Assembly: GCA_013407085.1 (NCBI GenBank)
Contig: JACCGJ010005107.1
Coordinates: 1 to 64,000 of the forward strand
Length of the DNA: 64,000 nt
Source: Atriophallophorus winterbourni
Taxonomy: Eukaryota; Platyhelminthes; Trematoda; Plagiorchiida; Microphallidae
Direction: 5' to 3'
Positions within the stretch are counted from its first letter, which is position 1. Every line of letters starts with the position of its first letter. The notes below the pieces were generated by a model that saw only the letters and a program-made list of their open reading frames with translations, was not told where the DNA came from and did no database searches. Shown in pieces: positions 1 to 9,746 of this stretch. Both the position numbers and the translations under genes were made by a program.

Positions 1-300
1 GGTTGTATAACGGGATTGAATCTAGTACCTCTCTGAATCGGTATACTAGCGTTCGTGGGGAGTGATCGTCCCTGAGATAAAGGGTGGACAGATTAAAGTC
101 ACCCATAATAAGTGTCGTTGCTTGCTGGGTGCGAGTCAAGCGCTGAAGCACTTGGATCAACCTTTCGTTGTACGATTTCGTAGATGAAGGGGACCGGTAG
201 ACTACACCAATAATGCGAACTTCACCAGACATCAGCGTTAAAGAGCACCAAATTGTATCCTCGAGCGTGAATTCTGCGAGTAGGTGAACTGTTCCACAAT
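1..300 (-). mobile_element. LINE endonuclease fragment (CR1/Jockey-type)
   Basis: Read on the minus strand, this stretch encodes the middle of an apurinic-type endonuclease, with IIGVVYRSPSST and then IMGDFNLSTLYLRDDHSP, where GDFN is the family's metal/active-site segment. The same segment occurs at about 50940-51160 on the plus strand with closely similar residues, so both come from one LINE family. The fragment runs off the left edge of the window. It directly abuts a minus-strand RT C-terminal piece near 300, so the order RT then endonuclease is not that of one intact element. Confidence 0.8.
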
Positions 301-955
301 TACAGATTGCGAACGGAAAATGCATATTTGCGGCAGTTCAACCTGCTATGCTGCTGGTAAAGTTTAGATTGGTGACCACGCAGATGTGTGTTTTGGGAAA
401 GATGAAACAAACGACAGCAAGGATGATTTGTTTGATTGAGCACTGTCCAAATGAATATTAGTGCTCCTCGTTTCCGTCTACATTGAGCCGAATGCAAATT
501 CAATATTTTAGGCCTCATTTCGTATGGATAATTAGAAAGATCCAGGACGAGTTTTGTCGTTCTGTGCTGTGGAGTTTCCAATAGCTGAGTATATTTTTCA
601 ACCATGGATCCCATGCCGGTATAGCATATTCGATATGAGGACGGATGTAGGTTGAAATCAATTTGCAGACAATGTTGGGGTCAAACGAACCTGGGACTCT
701 TCTAAGGAGACCCAAGTTGCTTTCAGCTTTGCTGGCAGCGACTCGACATTGCATTGAGTTTCCTCAGTCAGATTGGATAATCACGCCTAAATCTTTTTTT
801 GTGGGGTCAGGTTTAATAACAGTACGACCTAGATAATATTCTTTGCTCAACTTGCTGTTGAACGACAGTAGGCTGCATTTCGAAGCATTCAGTGGCATTT
901 CGTTGTCTAAAGATCAGGTGTAAATCATATTAAGATCCCGTTACAGGTTCTGCGT
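300..955 (-). pseudogene. LINE reverse transcriptase C-terminal fragment
   Basis: Minus-strand frames give the end of a non-LTR reverse transcriptase: LIFADDAKLW near 1000-960 (the FADD catalytic box), then KKDLGVIIQ, NIVCKLISTYIRPHIEYAIP and AWDPWLKN near 640-590, and finally a FHLSQNTHLRGHQ C-terminal segment near 400-360. Frame changes and stops separate the pieces, so no intact protein remains. The motif order is that of CR1/Jockey-type LINEs, which encode endonuclease and RT in one ORF2. Confidence 0.8.
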
Positions 956-995
956 GTCGGCTGTAGATTTTTTCTTGCGCCAAAGCTTTGCGTCA

Positions 996-1711
996 TCAGC
1001 GAAAATAAGCACCATCGACTGCACTACAGTAAGCAAGTCGTTTATATATATTATATATTATTATATCAGCTTGATACTGTATTTTGTCTTCAGCAATAAG
1101 TTTAATAACCTGGTTTCTAAGTTTTCGAAAGGTCTCCCATGTGTTATCGGTGGTTAACCGACGATGGTTTCTCTCAGCCAAATATCGCATTTTAATCCAT
1201 TTCCGAGTGCGACTGCGGATTTTAAATCCGAATGCATTTCCACACGATCGGTCCCAAACATATTCCAATTGATTGCATTTCCACACTGTTTAGGTAAGAA
1301 TGCTCAGTTTGAGTTGATTTTCCGGTTAAGCTTGGTCAAAATGCTAGACCACTGCTCTTTTATTCCGATGCCTTCAATTTGCCAATCGTTAATCAAACAT
1401 AAAGCGTTCGATAATTTAGATAGGCATAACCTTCTGATGATTTTTTGTATCGTTTGTTCACTCTGCTCGACATAGGTAGTCAAAATTCAAGAACAACTGG
1501 TCGCTCGAACCTATCAGTCAATCGTATGTAATGTTTCGACGGAGTCTTCTTCAGTTGTCAAGATCATATCGAGCATTGAAGGCATATCTGTCCCTCTGTA
1601 TCTTGTATTGCTTTCCACGTGATTATACAAGGGAATTTTGTCAAAGGGATGCTGGAAGATGGCAGCAGTGGAGGTCTGAGAAATTTTTTTAGACTTCAGC
1701 AAGTTAAGCAA
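996..1711 (-). pseudogene. LINE endonuclease C-terminus and EN-RT linker relic
   Basis: The minus strand at 1660-1515 reads IPLYNHVESNTRYRG then PSMLDMILTTEEDSVE, the C-terminal part of a LINE endonuclease. The minus strand at 1200-1040 reads WETFRKLRNQVIKLIAEDKIQYQ, typical of the linker between endonuclease and RT. It then jumps straight to the FADD box near 990, so the RT core (fingers and palm motifs before FADD) is missing. This is an internally deleted copy, continuous with the RT C-terminal piece at 300-955. Confidence 0.7.
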
Positions 1712-1721
1712 GACTATTCAA

Positions 1722-1880
1722 TTGCTGATCATGGGCGATTTTATTCTCCCGCATTTGTTTTCAAGAAGTGAACACTCCCTGCATTCGCTTGAACAAAAAT
1801 TCAAGGTGGTTATCGAAATTGCTTCACTGCACAACGATGTTGATCAGCCAACTCGCCGAGGGGGTCTGGACCAAAAAATA
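1722..1880 (+). mobile_element. LINE endonuclease fragment, plus strand
   Basis: The plus-strand frame reads LLIMGDFILPHLFSRSEHSL then DVDQPTRRGGLDQ, a degraded version of the endonuclease GDFN and PTRxR segments. It belongs to the same broad LINE group as the neighbouring minus-strand pieces but in the opposite orientation, so it is a separate insertion or an inversion. Confidence 0.6.
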
Positions 1881-1894
1881 ACCACACCATCTGT

Positions 1895-2010
1895 ACCGAA
1901 GAAAACTTTATATCTTCAACTTCCATTTAAAGACGATGCTTCGAGAGACTCATTGAATCGCACGCTCGAACAAATAGTGAACAGAACCTTCAACTCGCAA
2001 CATGTTTCGA
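1895..2010 (+). mobile_element. Penelope-like element C-terminal fragment (tentative)
   Basis: The plus frame reads KTLYLQLPFKDDASRDSLNR then LEQIVNRTFNS. The (Y)LxLPFKGD...VNRTFNAAK pattern resembles the segment between reverse transcriptase and GIY-YIG endonuclease in Penelope-like retroelements. It is fused in frame to the preceding LINE endonuclease remnant, probably by nested insertion. No GIY-YIG motif follows. The assignment rests on recalled family resemblance and needs a profile search. Confidence 0.5.
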
Positions 2011-2592
2011 AGTGTCGGCTGGAACATATTGCAATAAAAGTATTTAGACCAAATTTGTGCGTTCAAAAACGACATCCATATCGACCAGACAATTTTATGT
2101 AATATCACGCGACATTGATTTTTGCTTATTGATTGATTGATTGTGATCAGATCTATTTCTATTTTCGTACGCATGTATTGTAAGGTTTGACGAGAAATGC
2201 CAAAAAGGAATTTCTTCGTGTTAGTCAAATATTGAAAAAAACCTTACCCTAGCTCGTCAAGCTTTTTCGATTTTCAATGTTGAGTATTTTACTCGGTTCA
2301 ATTGGCGTTCAGTTCGAAATTTGGACATCTATTTGTTGCATAAATATTTAACGACACCTGCGTATTGACTCACGGTAAGTATTCAACTGGGCTACACTTG
2401 AAATTACATTAATATTGGCACGAGCGCAGTGTTCAACATTGCTGACATTATCAGCGCTCTTGAATGAGCAAGAAAGTCACGCAGCTCCAATATGACCTTA
2501 AATGATGGTTCCACAAATCAATGGTATAGAGCTGTAGCGTACAGAGCTACACTATATCAGTTCATCTAAATATGAACCACTTCTTATTTATG
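2011..2592. other. No gene seen
   Basis: AT-rich spacer between two retroelement fragments. No conserved coding motif or clear repeat was recognised in any frame. Confidence 0.5.
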
Positions 2593-2965
2593 GCAGCTAT
2601 ACAAACAAAGGGGAGGTTTAGCGAAGGGCTCACCTATTTCTCCAGTGCTAGTGAATATGCACATGGAGAGTTTCGAAGAGATAGATCTAAAAATGAAGCT
2701 GTGAAACTTATGATATGGCAGTGCTATGTCGAAGTTCCATAGACATCTCAATAACTTGGATAGAAATTTCCAGGTTACAAAAGAAATTGAGTCTACGGAA
2801 TGGACATTTTCGTTTTTAGAGAGTCTTACGCAAAAAGATAAAGACAACATAATAATTACTGTCTATCGTAAGCCAATAGGCACGGATACGGTTTTGAGGT
2901 GCAATTCAGTACCGGATTCGCCGTTCTACAAGGCTGGACACCTCTGCAGCGAAGCTTGCGATAAA
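2593..2965 (+). pseudogene. Penelope-like reverse transcriptase relic
   Basis: At about 2600-2700 the plus strand reads GGLAKGSPISPVLVNMHMES then FEEIDL, ending at TGA; this matches the GLxMGSPLSPxLANIYME motif of Penelope-like RTs. A second frame from 2726 reads FHRHLNNLDRNFQVTKEI then FSFLESL and VYRKPIGTD, matching the FLDV...VYRKPTHTDRY segment. The YxDD active-site strand that should lie between them is missing, so the copy is internally deleted and dead. A minus-strand ORF over 2584-2850 is a shadow. Confidence 0.8.
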
Positions 2966-3011
2966 AGACGTGCTCATAAAGAACATAGTAGTTGACTAGA
3001 AAATCATGGTT

Positions 3012-4625
3012 ACCACGTTTTATTCATCGGTATTCAACCTGATATAACATGCAATAAACTGCCCAAATGCAACACTTTCAAACACGGTTGCCCTAAGTGA
3101 AATAACTGTCACTGAGAAACGCGTCCTCCAAGGTTTATTTAATCTTAAAACCGGAAAGTCTCCTGGGGCCGACGGAATAACCACGAAAATATTGAAGCAA
3201 TTTGCGAGGTTGCTATACAAACCACTGACTTATTTGTTCGAGCAAACACTGGCAAGCGGATTGATTCCTACAGATTGGAAACGAGGAATAATTTCTCCAA
3301 TTTACAAAGGTGGAAATCGCTCCGATGTTTCCAATTACCGACCCGTTACTCTGTTACCAGTGATTTCAAAATTACTTGAGCGACTCATTGTTGACGATCT
3401 AATGAAACACTTCGAGAATAATCAGTTGCTTTCGAGGAACCAGCATGGATTCATACGAAATTATTCCTGTTTGTCTAATTTACTGGTAACTCTAGATGAT
3501 TGGACGAAATCGGTAGATAAAGGACAAGCAATACACGCGTGCTACTTGGATATTTCGAAAGCATTCGATCGTGTTGACCATTCCCTACTACTGCAGAAGC
3601 TTGAAAGGCTTGGTATCACTGGAAAGTTGCTGAATTGGCTAAATGACTACCTAACAAATCGCCCTAACCAGGTACGTGTTGATGGTGCATTATCCAAACC
3701 AATTGCAGCAACTAGCGGAGTTCCCCAAGGCTCAGTCCTTGGTCCGATCCTCTTTCTGGTTTATGTCAATGAAATACCGGAAATTGTTCGATGTAACATT
3801 TCGTTATTTGCGGACGACATAAATATTTGGCGCAGCATTCGTAGTCCGGAAGACTGTCTGCTATTACAAAAGGATCTTGATACGCTTCACAGCTGGTCGT
3901 TGGAGAACAAACTGCCGTTTAACTTCAACAAATGCAGGATCATGAATGTGGGGAATCGAGTAGAGTTCACATATCACATAAGTTCGCATGTCCTTGAAAA
4001 TTGCAGTGAAGAAAAAGATTTGGGTGTCTGGATATGCTCCAGTTTGAAAACATCACTTCAAACTAACAGTGCCTTTAAAAAAGCAACACGTGTTCTAAAT
4101 CTACTCAAACGTGTATTTGGGAATTTTTCGCCCAAGATATTCCCAAGGATCATGAATACATACTTGAGACCAGTCATGGAATACGGTGTGCAGTCATGGT
4201 CTCCGTGGCTCAAGAGGGATGCGGAACTTATGCAGCGATCGTATCAGACACCGCTCACTAAAACTAGTTCTCAGATTCCGAACAAACCATAAAAAGAAAG
4301 GATAGCTCTACAGAACTGTTCGACTTTCCCTTCGCGAATCAGAGGAGACCTTATCGTACTTTACAAAAACATTTTACTCTGTCCGTGTTCTGTTTTTTTT
4401 ACTTGGAACAGTTTGCCTTCAACCGTTGCTCACGCTTGCATGACTTTAACACGAGATTCGACGAATTTTTATTGCATTATTCGTTTCCAGAACACTTATG
4501 TACTGTTTAATCTATGTTCTTATATTGTTTATACACTTAAATTTCAATTTTTACCATCCTATGTTTGTTGTTAAGCTTCTTGCTTTTTAGACCATTAAAA
4601 ACCTTGAATTACCTTGAATTACCGT
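3012..4625 (+). pseudogene. CR1/Jockey-type LINE ORF2, RT domain and 3' end
   Basis: This is a 5'-truncated LINE copy with a long readable RT. Around 3150 is SPGADGI; 3192-4292 is open for 366 codons with NYRPVTLLPVISKLLER, the ISKAFDRVDH palm motif, GVPQGSVLGPILFLVYVNEI and the FADD catalytic box (SLFADDINIW) at about 3805, then KDLGVWI and MNTYLRPVMEYGVQSW. A stop lies near 3051 and a frame change near 4230; beyond this a C-terminal frame containing FTWNSLPSTVAHACM continues to about 4570. The copy ends in two CCTTGAATTA units at about 4602-4621, a short terminal repeat typical of this LINE group. No ORF1 or endonuclease precedes it. Confidence 0.9.
4602..4622 (+). repeat. LINE 3' terminal 10-mer repeat
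   Basis: Two tandem CCTTGAATTA units mark the LINE 3' end. Reverse-complement versions of this end (AAGGTAATTCAAGG followed by AATGGTCT) occur at about 23960, 25930 and 41003. Confidence 0.7.
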
Positions 4626-6628
4626 GAGAATTAATTAAACTTTAATTAAAAAGCGTAATATAACATTCAAAGGAAACGGCGAGCTACGGTTTATATACGA
4701 TATGATAAAAACGTTATCTAAGAAATAATTAAAATCTTAAATAATACAGGTATGTGAGTGGCAGAATGATCCGCTCATTATCAATGCATCTCAAGGATAA
4801 AACAAGTTTAGTTTGTGCAATGAAGTGTTTAGAAAATCAAGCGTTGTTTTGCGGGGCAAACGTCACTGATTTGGGATTCAGCCCTAGCTCAACACGTTCC
4901 AGACGCAGGTCATAACACTTACAACATGGGGTATCCTATGTTTAGTTACGTGAATGGAAGTCACAATTTGTACGTCAATGTGTCCCGAGTGGCAACTTAT
5001 GGATAAATCTGACTGAGTATTTTGCTAACTGCATGTATTCCAACTACATGCGTACGCAAACATTCTATGTAAGGCTTGATACTACGTTACAGAAAATATA
5101 TGTTATCATGAACCACCATGGTCAATCTCCGAATGATGTCAATTCAAATCTGAGTGCTTGAATGGAGAATTATCAAAACTCCTCATTCTGAGGATGTTTC
5201 TTTAATCGGTTCTTATGCTCTGTTATACTTTTATAAAGTATCCTGTCTGTCTGTCTTATGTACACACCGAAGCAATACCTAAACTGGATTCGATAAACAC
5301 AATTAGTTCAGGCTGTCAAACCTAACGTATTCGTGGTAGTGATTAGTGCCATTAACTAACTGATCAGCTTAAACGTCTTTGAATACATTCAACGTTGAAA
5401 TTTTAAAATATTTACAAAAACCGCTGTTAAAATGTTCTAATTACTGTCCGAGTGTTAAAAGAACCCAATGAGCATAATGATTGTTAATTGATCTCGATGA
5501 ACTAAGATCGTTCATGACATCCGATCACCAAGAGGTTTCAGGCTAGAAAACTGGCAATTTATTGGCTGACAAAGATAAGGTGTCCTACAAATTATAAGAG
5601 ATGTCTCGGATTAAGATTAGACAGCAAAAAACGCAATGGTAACACAAAATGTCAAAGCAAATCTAAAGACATTTTCCTGATGATGTTAACGACTGAATCA
5701 AAAGTGAATAGCCCACAATTATCTAGCTCAACTCAAATATGGTGTTGGGCTTCAAGATTCAAGATTATGGTTTAAAAAGCGAAGAGCTGTAAAATACCAT
5801 TAGAAAAACGTTAAATAAATCGTACTTCTACGATTACGCCCATGTGGTTCAACAGAGTAGCAAAAGTAACTCCATTTATGGCATGGAGAGGGGAAATTTG
5901 GACCGAAATATGTTTAAGTAAATTTGTGTTCTCATGTGTTTGCGTGTAAAACGGAAGCACTGAGGGATTACAGTAAACTTGGGCTAACGCAGTATTATTT
6001 AACAGAAAAGATCGTGATGTTTGTTTGAAGATCTTTTCATTTGGTGAGGAAATGATTTCTCGTTGTAAACTGTTCCGCGGAATGCATAGACGGACTGCGT
6101 ACAATTTACGGTGATTGTTTAATCGAGAATATGGTATTTAACCCTTTGTCTACGGTAATTGGATATACTATTTTATGATATTTTTGTGTTATTCTGCCTA
6201 ATTATGGCATAAATAAAACACATGATTAATTTGTATGGATCAGATGCCCGACGCAGCCTGACAAGTGCACTCCGATGATGACTGAAGGTATCGACGGGAG
6301 CTACTGAGCAATCGACTGCTTGTTTAAGGTGGTAACTAGAGTTACCGTCAGTAGTCAAATGGTTAAAAGGTCAAATTGCGACTGCGTGGTCGGAGGATTT
6401 GAATCAATTTAAAGAGGTGTCTGATTGGTTGGGACGAGGTATGGATTATTCGGTGTTAAGAACAGCTCACCTCGGATTCGCCTACGCGCGAGATGCACAA
6501 TCCAGTCTCAGTCGTTCTCTAAAGGTACTTGATGTAATCCGGAACAATTTTTTTAGTTACGTTATTATAATCAAGTCTTCGAGGAGCGATATAATCTTTT
6601 TCCTCCAAACTTGGAGTGTATCAGACTA
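4626..6628. other. Gene-free spacer
   Basis: About 2 kb of AT-rich sequence with frequent stops on both strands. Short ORFs such as those at 5811-6104 and 6399-6671 show no recognised motif. No confident gene or repeat family was identified. Confidence 0.5.
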
Positions 6629-6670
6629 CATAATATATATATATATTAGATATATATATATATATATATA
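6629..6670. repeat. (TA)n microsatellite, left flank of DNA transposon
   Basis: Alternating TA tract with one interruption, directly outside the left terminal inverted repeat. A longer (TA)n tract flanks the right end. Confidence 0.9.
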
Positions 6671-6684
6671 GAATATCATATTAT

Positions 6685-6944
6685 TGTCGTGCCGAAATCG
6701 CGGAATAGCCGATTTCGCGGATTCAGCAATCAATTTGCCGATTCCGCGGAATGGGCATTTCGTTGCTGATTCCGCGGAATAGTCAACGGTTTGCTGAAAA
6801 TGTGGAACTCATTTCTACCACTGCTGATTCCGTAGATTCAGCAGCCGATTCCGTGGATTCGGCAGCTGATTCTGCGGAATCGGCAAGCTATGTTTTTACT
6901 GTCTTTCGGCCGTTTTGTCCGTTATAAATTAGCGAGATTTTTTA
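6685..6944 (+). repeat. Left terminal inverted repeat, palindromic minisatellite
   Basis: This sequence is the reverse complement of 9231-9488 with scattered mismatches. It contains repeated units related to GATTCCGCGGAATCGGCA, whose core GATTCCGCGGAATC is itself a perfect palindrome. The unit is repeated with drift (for example GATTCCGTAGATTCAGCA, GATTCTGCGGAATCGGCA). The inner end is GCGAGATTTTT. Confidence 0.9.
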
Positions 6945-7089
6945 TTTTTCGCTGATGAAGATGATGGTCAAAATGGAACAAACAATGTCGGGCGAATTCA
7001 CTATAGGTTTATTAACCAGATAAATCGGTACAGACATAAATAAATAGTGGTACAATCATGAATTCTAAAAGAAATCTTTCCTTTTGTCA

Positions 7090-9006
7090 CTATTTGTTCT
7101 TACATTTTACGTTCCAAGGATGGCACTTGGAGTGGCACAATGTTCTGCTCTTCCTGCAACTACAGCGCCTGGAATCGCAATTTGCTGTGCAAGAACACTT
7201 TGCAAATCCTTGTCCCCCAGTGGCAGAATGAAGGGATGCAATCTTGCGAAATGACTGCATAATGTCGCTCGTTTCCGAAAGGCTCATCAGCTGACTATCT
7301 GCCTTCTGCGGCTGATTTCTAGAGAAAGCTGCCTCGATCATTCCATGTTTTGTTGCAACTTTGTACATTCCGCTGGCAGTAATGTCGTAGACCACTCAAA
7401 TAATATTTCTACAGTCTAGTCGTCCACGATCGAATTCGGAAACCGGGAGTAAGACGCAGTCTCCCACGGATAGAGGATGCAGAATGGCGCTGCTCGCTTC
7501 AAGCATTTCTTTTCTGCTCTTTTCTTGTCCGCTTGTAGCCTTGTCACTGCATGCCCTTATCATCTGGATGTGCTTTGAGAAAACATCTGCAATACCTGTA
7601 GCTCTTTCTCCAGTTTTATCAACCTGATCTTGTTCCCCGGCAGCAACAGCTTGTTCCTCACAAGCCTGATCTTGTTCCCCGGCATCAACAGCTGGTTCAT
7701 CAGCAGCTTCCATGCCATGGATCTCCCTGAGAGCCACCTCCAGTTGTTCCTCTGTTATGTGAGCGAGAACGCCTGCAGGTAAAACCGTTTTCTGCAATCC
7801 TAGTCTTGGTTTCTGTCCGAATAAAATCTCAAATGGAGACGGTTTCGCAGGTTTTTGTGTGATGAGCTATTCTTTTGGAACTGCACGAAACGTAGGCCAT
7901 CTGCCCAATTCGTTGTATTGTTATCGATTGTCCAAGCAATAAACATCTGCTTTACATCAGCATTAGACCGCTCCACAGATCCCTGGCTTTGTGGGTGCCT
8001 CGCGCGCCCATGAACTAGCTGCAGGTTGGGCCACATGGATTTCATTTCTGAGACTACATCCGCCACAAATTCTCTACCGTTATCACTCTGAAGAATGCTG
8101 GGCGCACCCATGAATGTGAATATATCTATGAGGTGGTACGTCACTTCGGCAGCCCTTTTACTCGTTAATGGTTTCAGTACCAAGAACTTGGTGAAGTGAT
8201 CCTGGTAATTTAATATCTGTACGAAATTTCCACTTGGTGTTGATTCCATATTGATCAAGTCAACTTGACCACGGTCACAGTAATTTCGTGACCGAATGGG
8301 TTTTACAACAATTCCTTTGTTCGGTAAGGTTTTTTTTCTTTGACATGTCTCGCATGCAGCCAAAAAGAGGGACACCATCTTCATTGGTATGTTTGCGTAT
8401 TTGTCATCAAGAAATCTTTTGGTTTTTTTCCACCGCCATGACCAGTCGACACGTGAGCTTCGTAGATTATGTCGAAGAGCTCGTCCCGAACGGCAAGGTA
8501 GTGAAGTGGATCAGCTTCATTTTTTCGGCTCTGAAAGAATAAAAAGAAACAAGTTTACAGAGCTAATGAAACTGATTTTGCTAAGGATGATGCTGTTGTT
8601 GCTGCTGTTGTTGTTTTTGTTGATGATCTTGATGGTGCCAACGACAACATCGATTGATGACAAAAATTTGTGTGTGAAAGAGTGCAAGAGAAATAAAGAG
8701 GCTTACCTTGACGATTTTCTTGACACCGCCAACTTCGACGACTGCAAATTTCTCCCGAAGATAGTAGAATAATTTGGATCGTTCACTGCCACACAAGGTT
8801 GCAAGCATTGAGGTGTATTCTTCTCGATTAGACACTGTGAATTTAGACAGCTTTTCGCAGGCCACTGTTTCTTGAAACCGAGCCCGTTGGTTTGCTACAT
8901 TCACTTCCATGATGCTGTCTCTGCAAGCACTGATGTAAAATGTATAATCACAAGCAATCAACAGCCTGTAATAGTCTTTTGTGTTAGACACGTTCCCTGT
9001 GACCAC
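7090..9006 (-). pseudogene. Integrase-type transposase of the DNA transposon, inactivated
   Basis: Two minus-strand exons are visible. Exon 1 (about 9006-8707) contains FQETVACEKLSKFTVSNREEY and KFAVVEVGGVKKIVK and ends at a GTAAGC donor. Exon 2 starts at 8530 after TTCTTTCAG and reads DELFDIIYEAHVSTGHGG then LAACETCQRKK, giving an integrase HHCC zinc finger. The catalytic core follows: QVDLINME, ILQSDNGREFV and HPQSQGSVERSNADVK supply the D, D and E. A Cys-rich C-terminus (CSCTANCDSRRCSCRK) ends at 7090. Damage: a frameshift at an A-rich run near 8425-8435, a second near 7860-7850, and an in-frame TGA at about 7396. No ATG is evident for the N-terminus. The architecture matches integrases domesticated in vertebrate KRBA2/SCAND3-type genes. 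Confidence 0.85.
8531..8706 (-). other. Spliceosomal intron in the transposase
   Basis: On the minus strand the intron starts GTAAGC and ends TTCTTTCAG. Removing it joins KKIVK to SRKNEAD in phase 0. It contains a CAG/CAA-rich microsatellite at about 8585-8625, which an ORF reads as poly-Gln; this is intronic and not a coding feature. Confidence 0.75.
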
Positions 9007-9186
9007 AATGTTAATATTCCACTTGAAAATCTTTCATGCATTTCGGCAAATTGAAAATGCATTGAAAGCATAATCACAAGCAATCAACAGCCTTTAATAG
9101 ACTGATGTGTGAGACACGTTCCCTGTGACCACAATCTTAATATTCCACTTGAAAATCAATCATGCATTTCGGCAACGTGAAAATGC
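8943..9186. repeat. ~125-bp tandem duplication inside the transposon
   Basis: The sequence from ATAATCACAAGCAATCAACA through CATGCATTTCGGCAAATTGA at about 8943-9063 is repeated with a few mismatches at about 9069-9186. The first copy overlaps the readable end of the transposase first exon; the second lies upstream of it. Confidence 0.85.
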
Positions 9187-9230
9187 AGTGAAAATGAACT
9201 TCTGATATTAAATCTAAAGTGAATTCACAT

Positions 9231-9487
9231 AAAAATCTCGCTAATTTATAACGGACAAAAAGGCTGAAATACAGTAAAAACATAGCTTGCCGATTCCGCA
9301 GAATCAGCAGCCGAATCCACGGAATCGGCTGCTGAATCTACGGAATCGGCAGTGGTAGAAATGAGTTCCACATTTTCAGCAAATCGTTGCCTATTCCGCT
9401 GAATCAGCAACGAAATGCCCATTCCGCGGAATCGGCAAATTGATTGCTGAATCCGCGGAATCGGCAATTCCGCGATTTCGGCACGAC

Positions 9488-9488
<1 letters not shown>
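9231..9488 (-). repeat. Right terminal inverted repeat, palindromic minisatellite
   Basis: Inverted partner of 6685-6944, including the same palindromic GATTCCGCGGAATC-type units and the terminal CGGCACGACA. The outer end abuts a long (TA)n tract. Confidence 0.9.

Positions 9489-9551
<63 letters not shown>
9489..9551. repeat. (TA)n(TG)n microsatellite
   Basis: TA dinucleotide tract followed by (TG)6, outside the right terminal inverted repeat. ORFs through it give artefactual Tyr-Ile repeats. Confidence 0.9.
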
Positions 9552-9611
9552 ACATCGTGTTTTGGTGCTTTCTACTTGACATCCAAATCTTTCTGTAACT
9601 TTTGTTGCATT

Positions 9612-9623
9612 TATCCTTTTAGC
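9612..9623 (+). promoter_or_regulatory. Candidate splice or trans-splice acceptor before the start codon
   Basis: The pyrimidine-rich run TATCCTTTTAG ends one base before ATG of the DESI2-like gene. Flatworms add a spliced leader to a subset of mRNAs, so this may be a trans-splice site; a cis-spliced 5' UTR exon is the alternative. The sequence alone cannot separate them. Confidence 0.5.
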
Positions 9624-9746
9624 ATGCAATCATCAAATGGTTTTTTGAGAAAGATTAAAGCCAAGTTTGACAAGAGTCACTCTCGAAGTCTCCATTCGGC
9701 CAATGGAGCAACTGGAGCCCCTGTCACGGTCAATGTATATGACATG
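9624..9746 (+). CDS. DESI2: DESI2-like exon 1
   Basis: Forty-one codons from ATG at 9624, a basic lead (GFLRKIKAKFDKSHSRSLHS) followed by VTVNVYDM, the first strand of the PPPDE domain. The donor GTACGT follows at a codon boundary. The ATG lies one base after TTTATCCTTTTAG, a good 3' splice site, so an upstream 5' UTR exon or a spliced leader may be joined here. Confidence 0.85.

Larger units (their letters stand above)
6685..9488 (-). mobile_element. Ginger-like DNA transposon with integrase-type transposase
   Basis: A 2.8-kb unit is bounded by ~260-bp inverted repeats that both begin TGTCGTGCCGAAATCGCGG reading inward. The only gene inside, on the minus strand, is a broken retroviral-integrase-fold transposase with HHCC zinc finger, DDE core and Cys-rich C-terminus. 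Ends beginning TGT, long inverted repeats and a gypsy-integrase-like transposase with no RT fit the Ginger group of cut-and-paste transposons. The unit sits in a (TA)n tract, so target-site duplications cannot be read: the left flank ends TTAT and the right begins TATA. A reduced Maverick/Polinton derivative is a less likely alternative because of the small size and absence of polymerase or capsid genes. Confidence 0.75.

Noticed and set aside
2584..2850. Minus-strand ORF over the Penelope-like fragment
   Set aside because: Shadow of the plus-strand RT relic, whose motifs are recognisable.
8581..8726. Poly-Gln/His tract at the end of a minus-strand ORF
   Set aside because: It lies beyond a GTAAGC donor in phase with the next transposase exon, so it is intronic microsatellite sequence rather than protein.
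9391..9629. ORFs with Tyr-Ile repeats on both strands
   Set aside because: They are translations of (TA)n(TG)n and of the palindromic terminal repeat, not genes.
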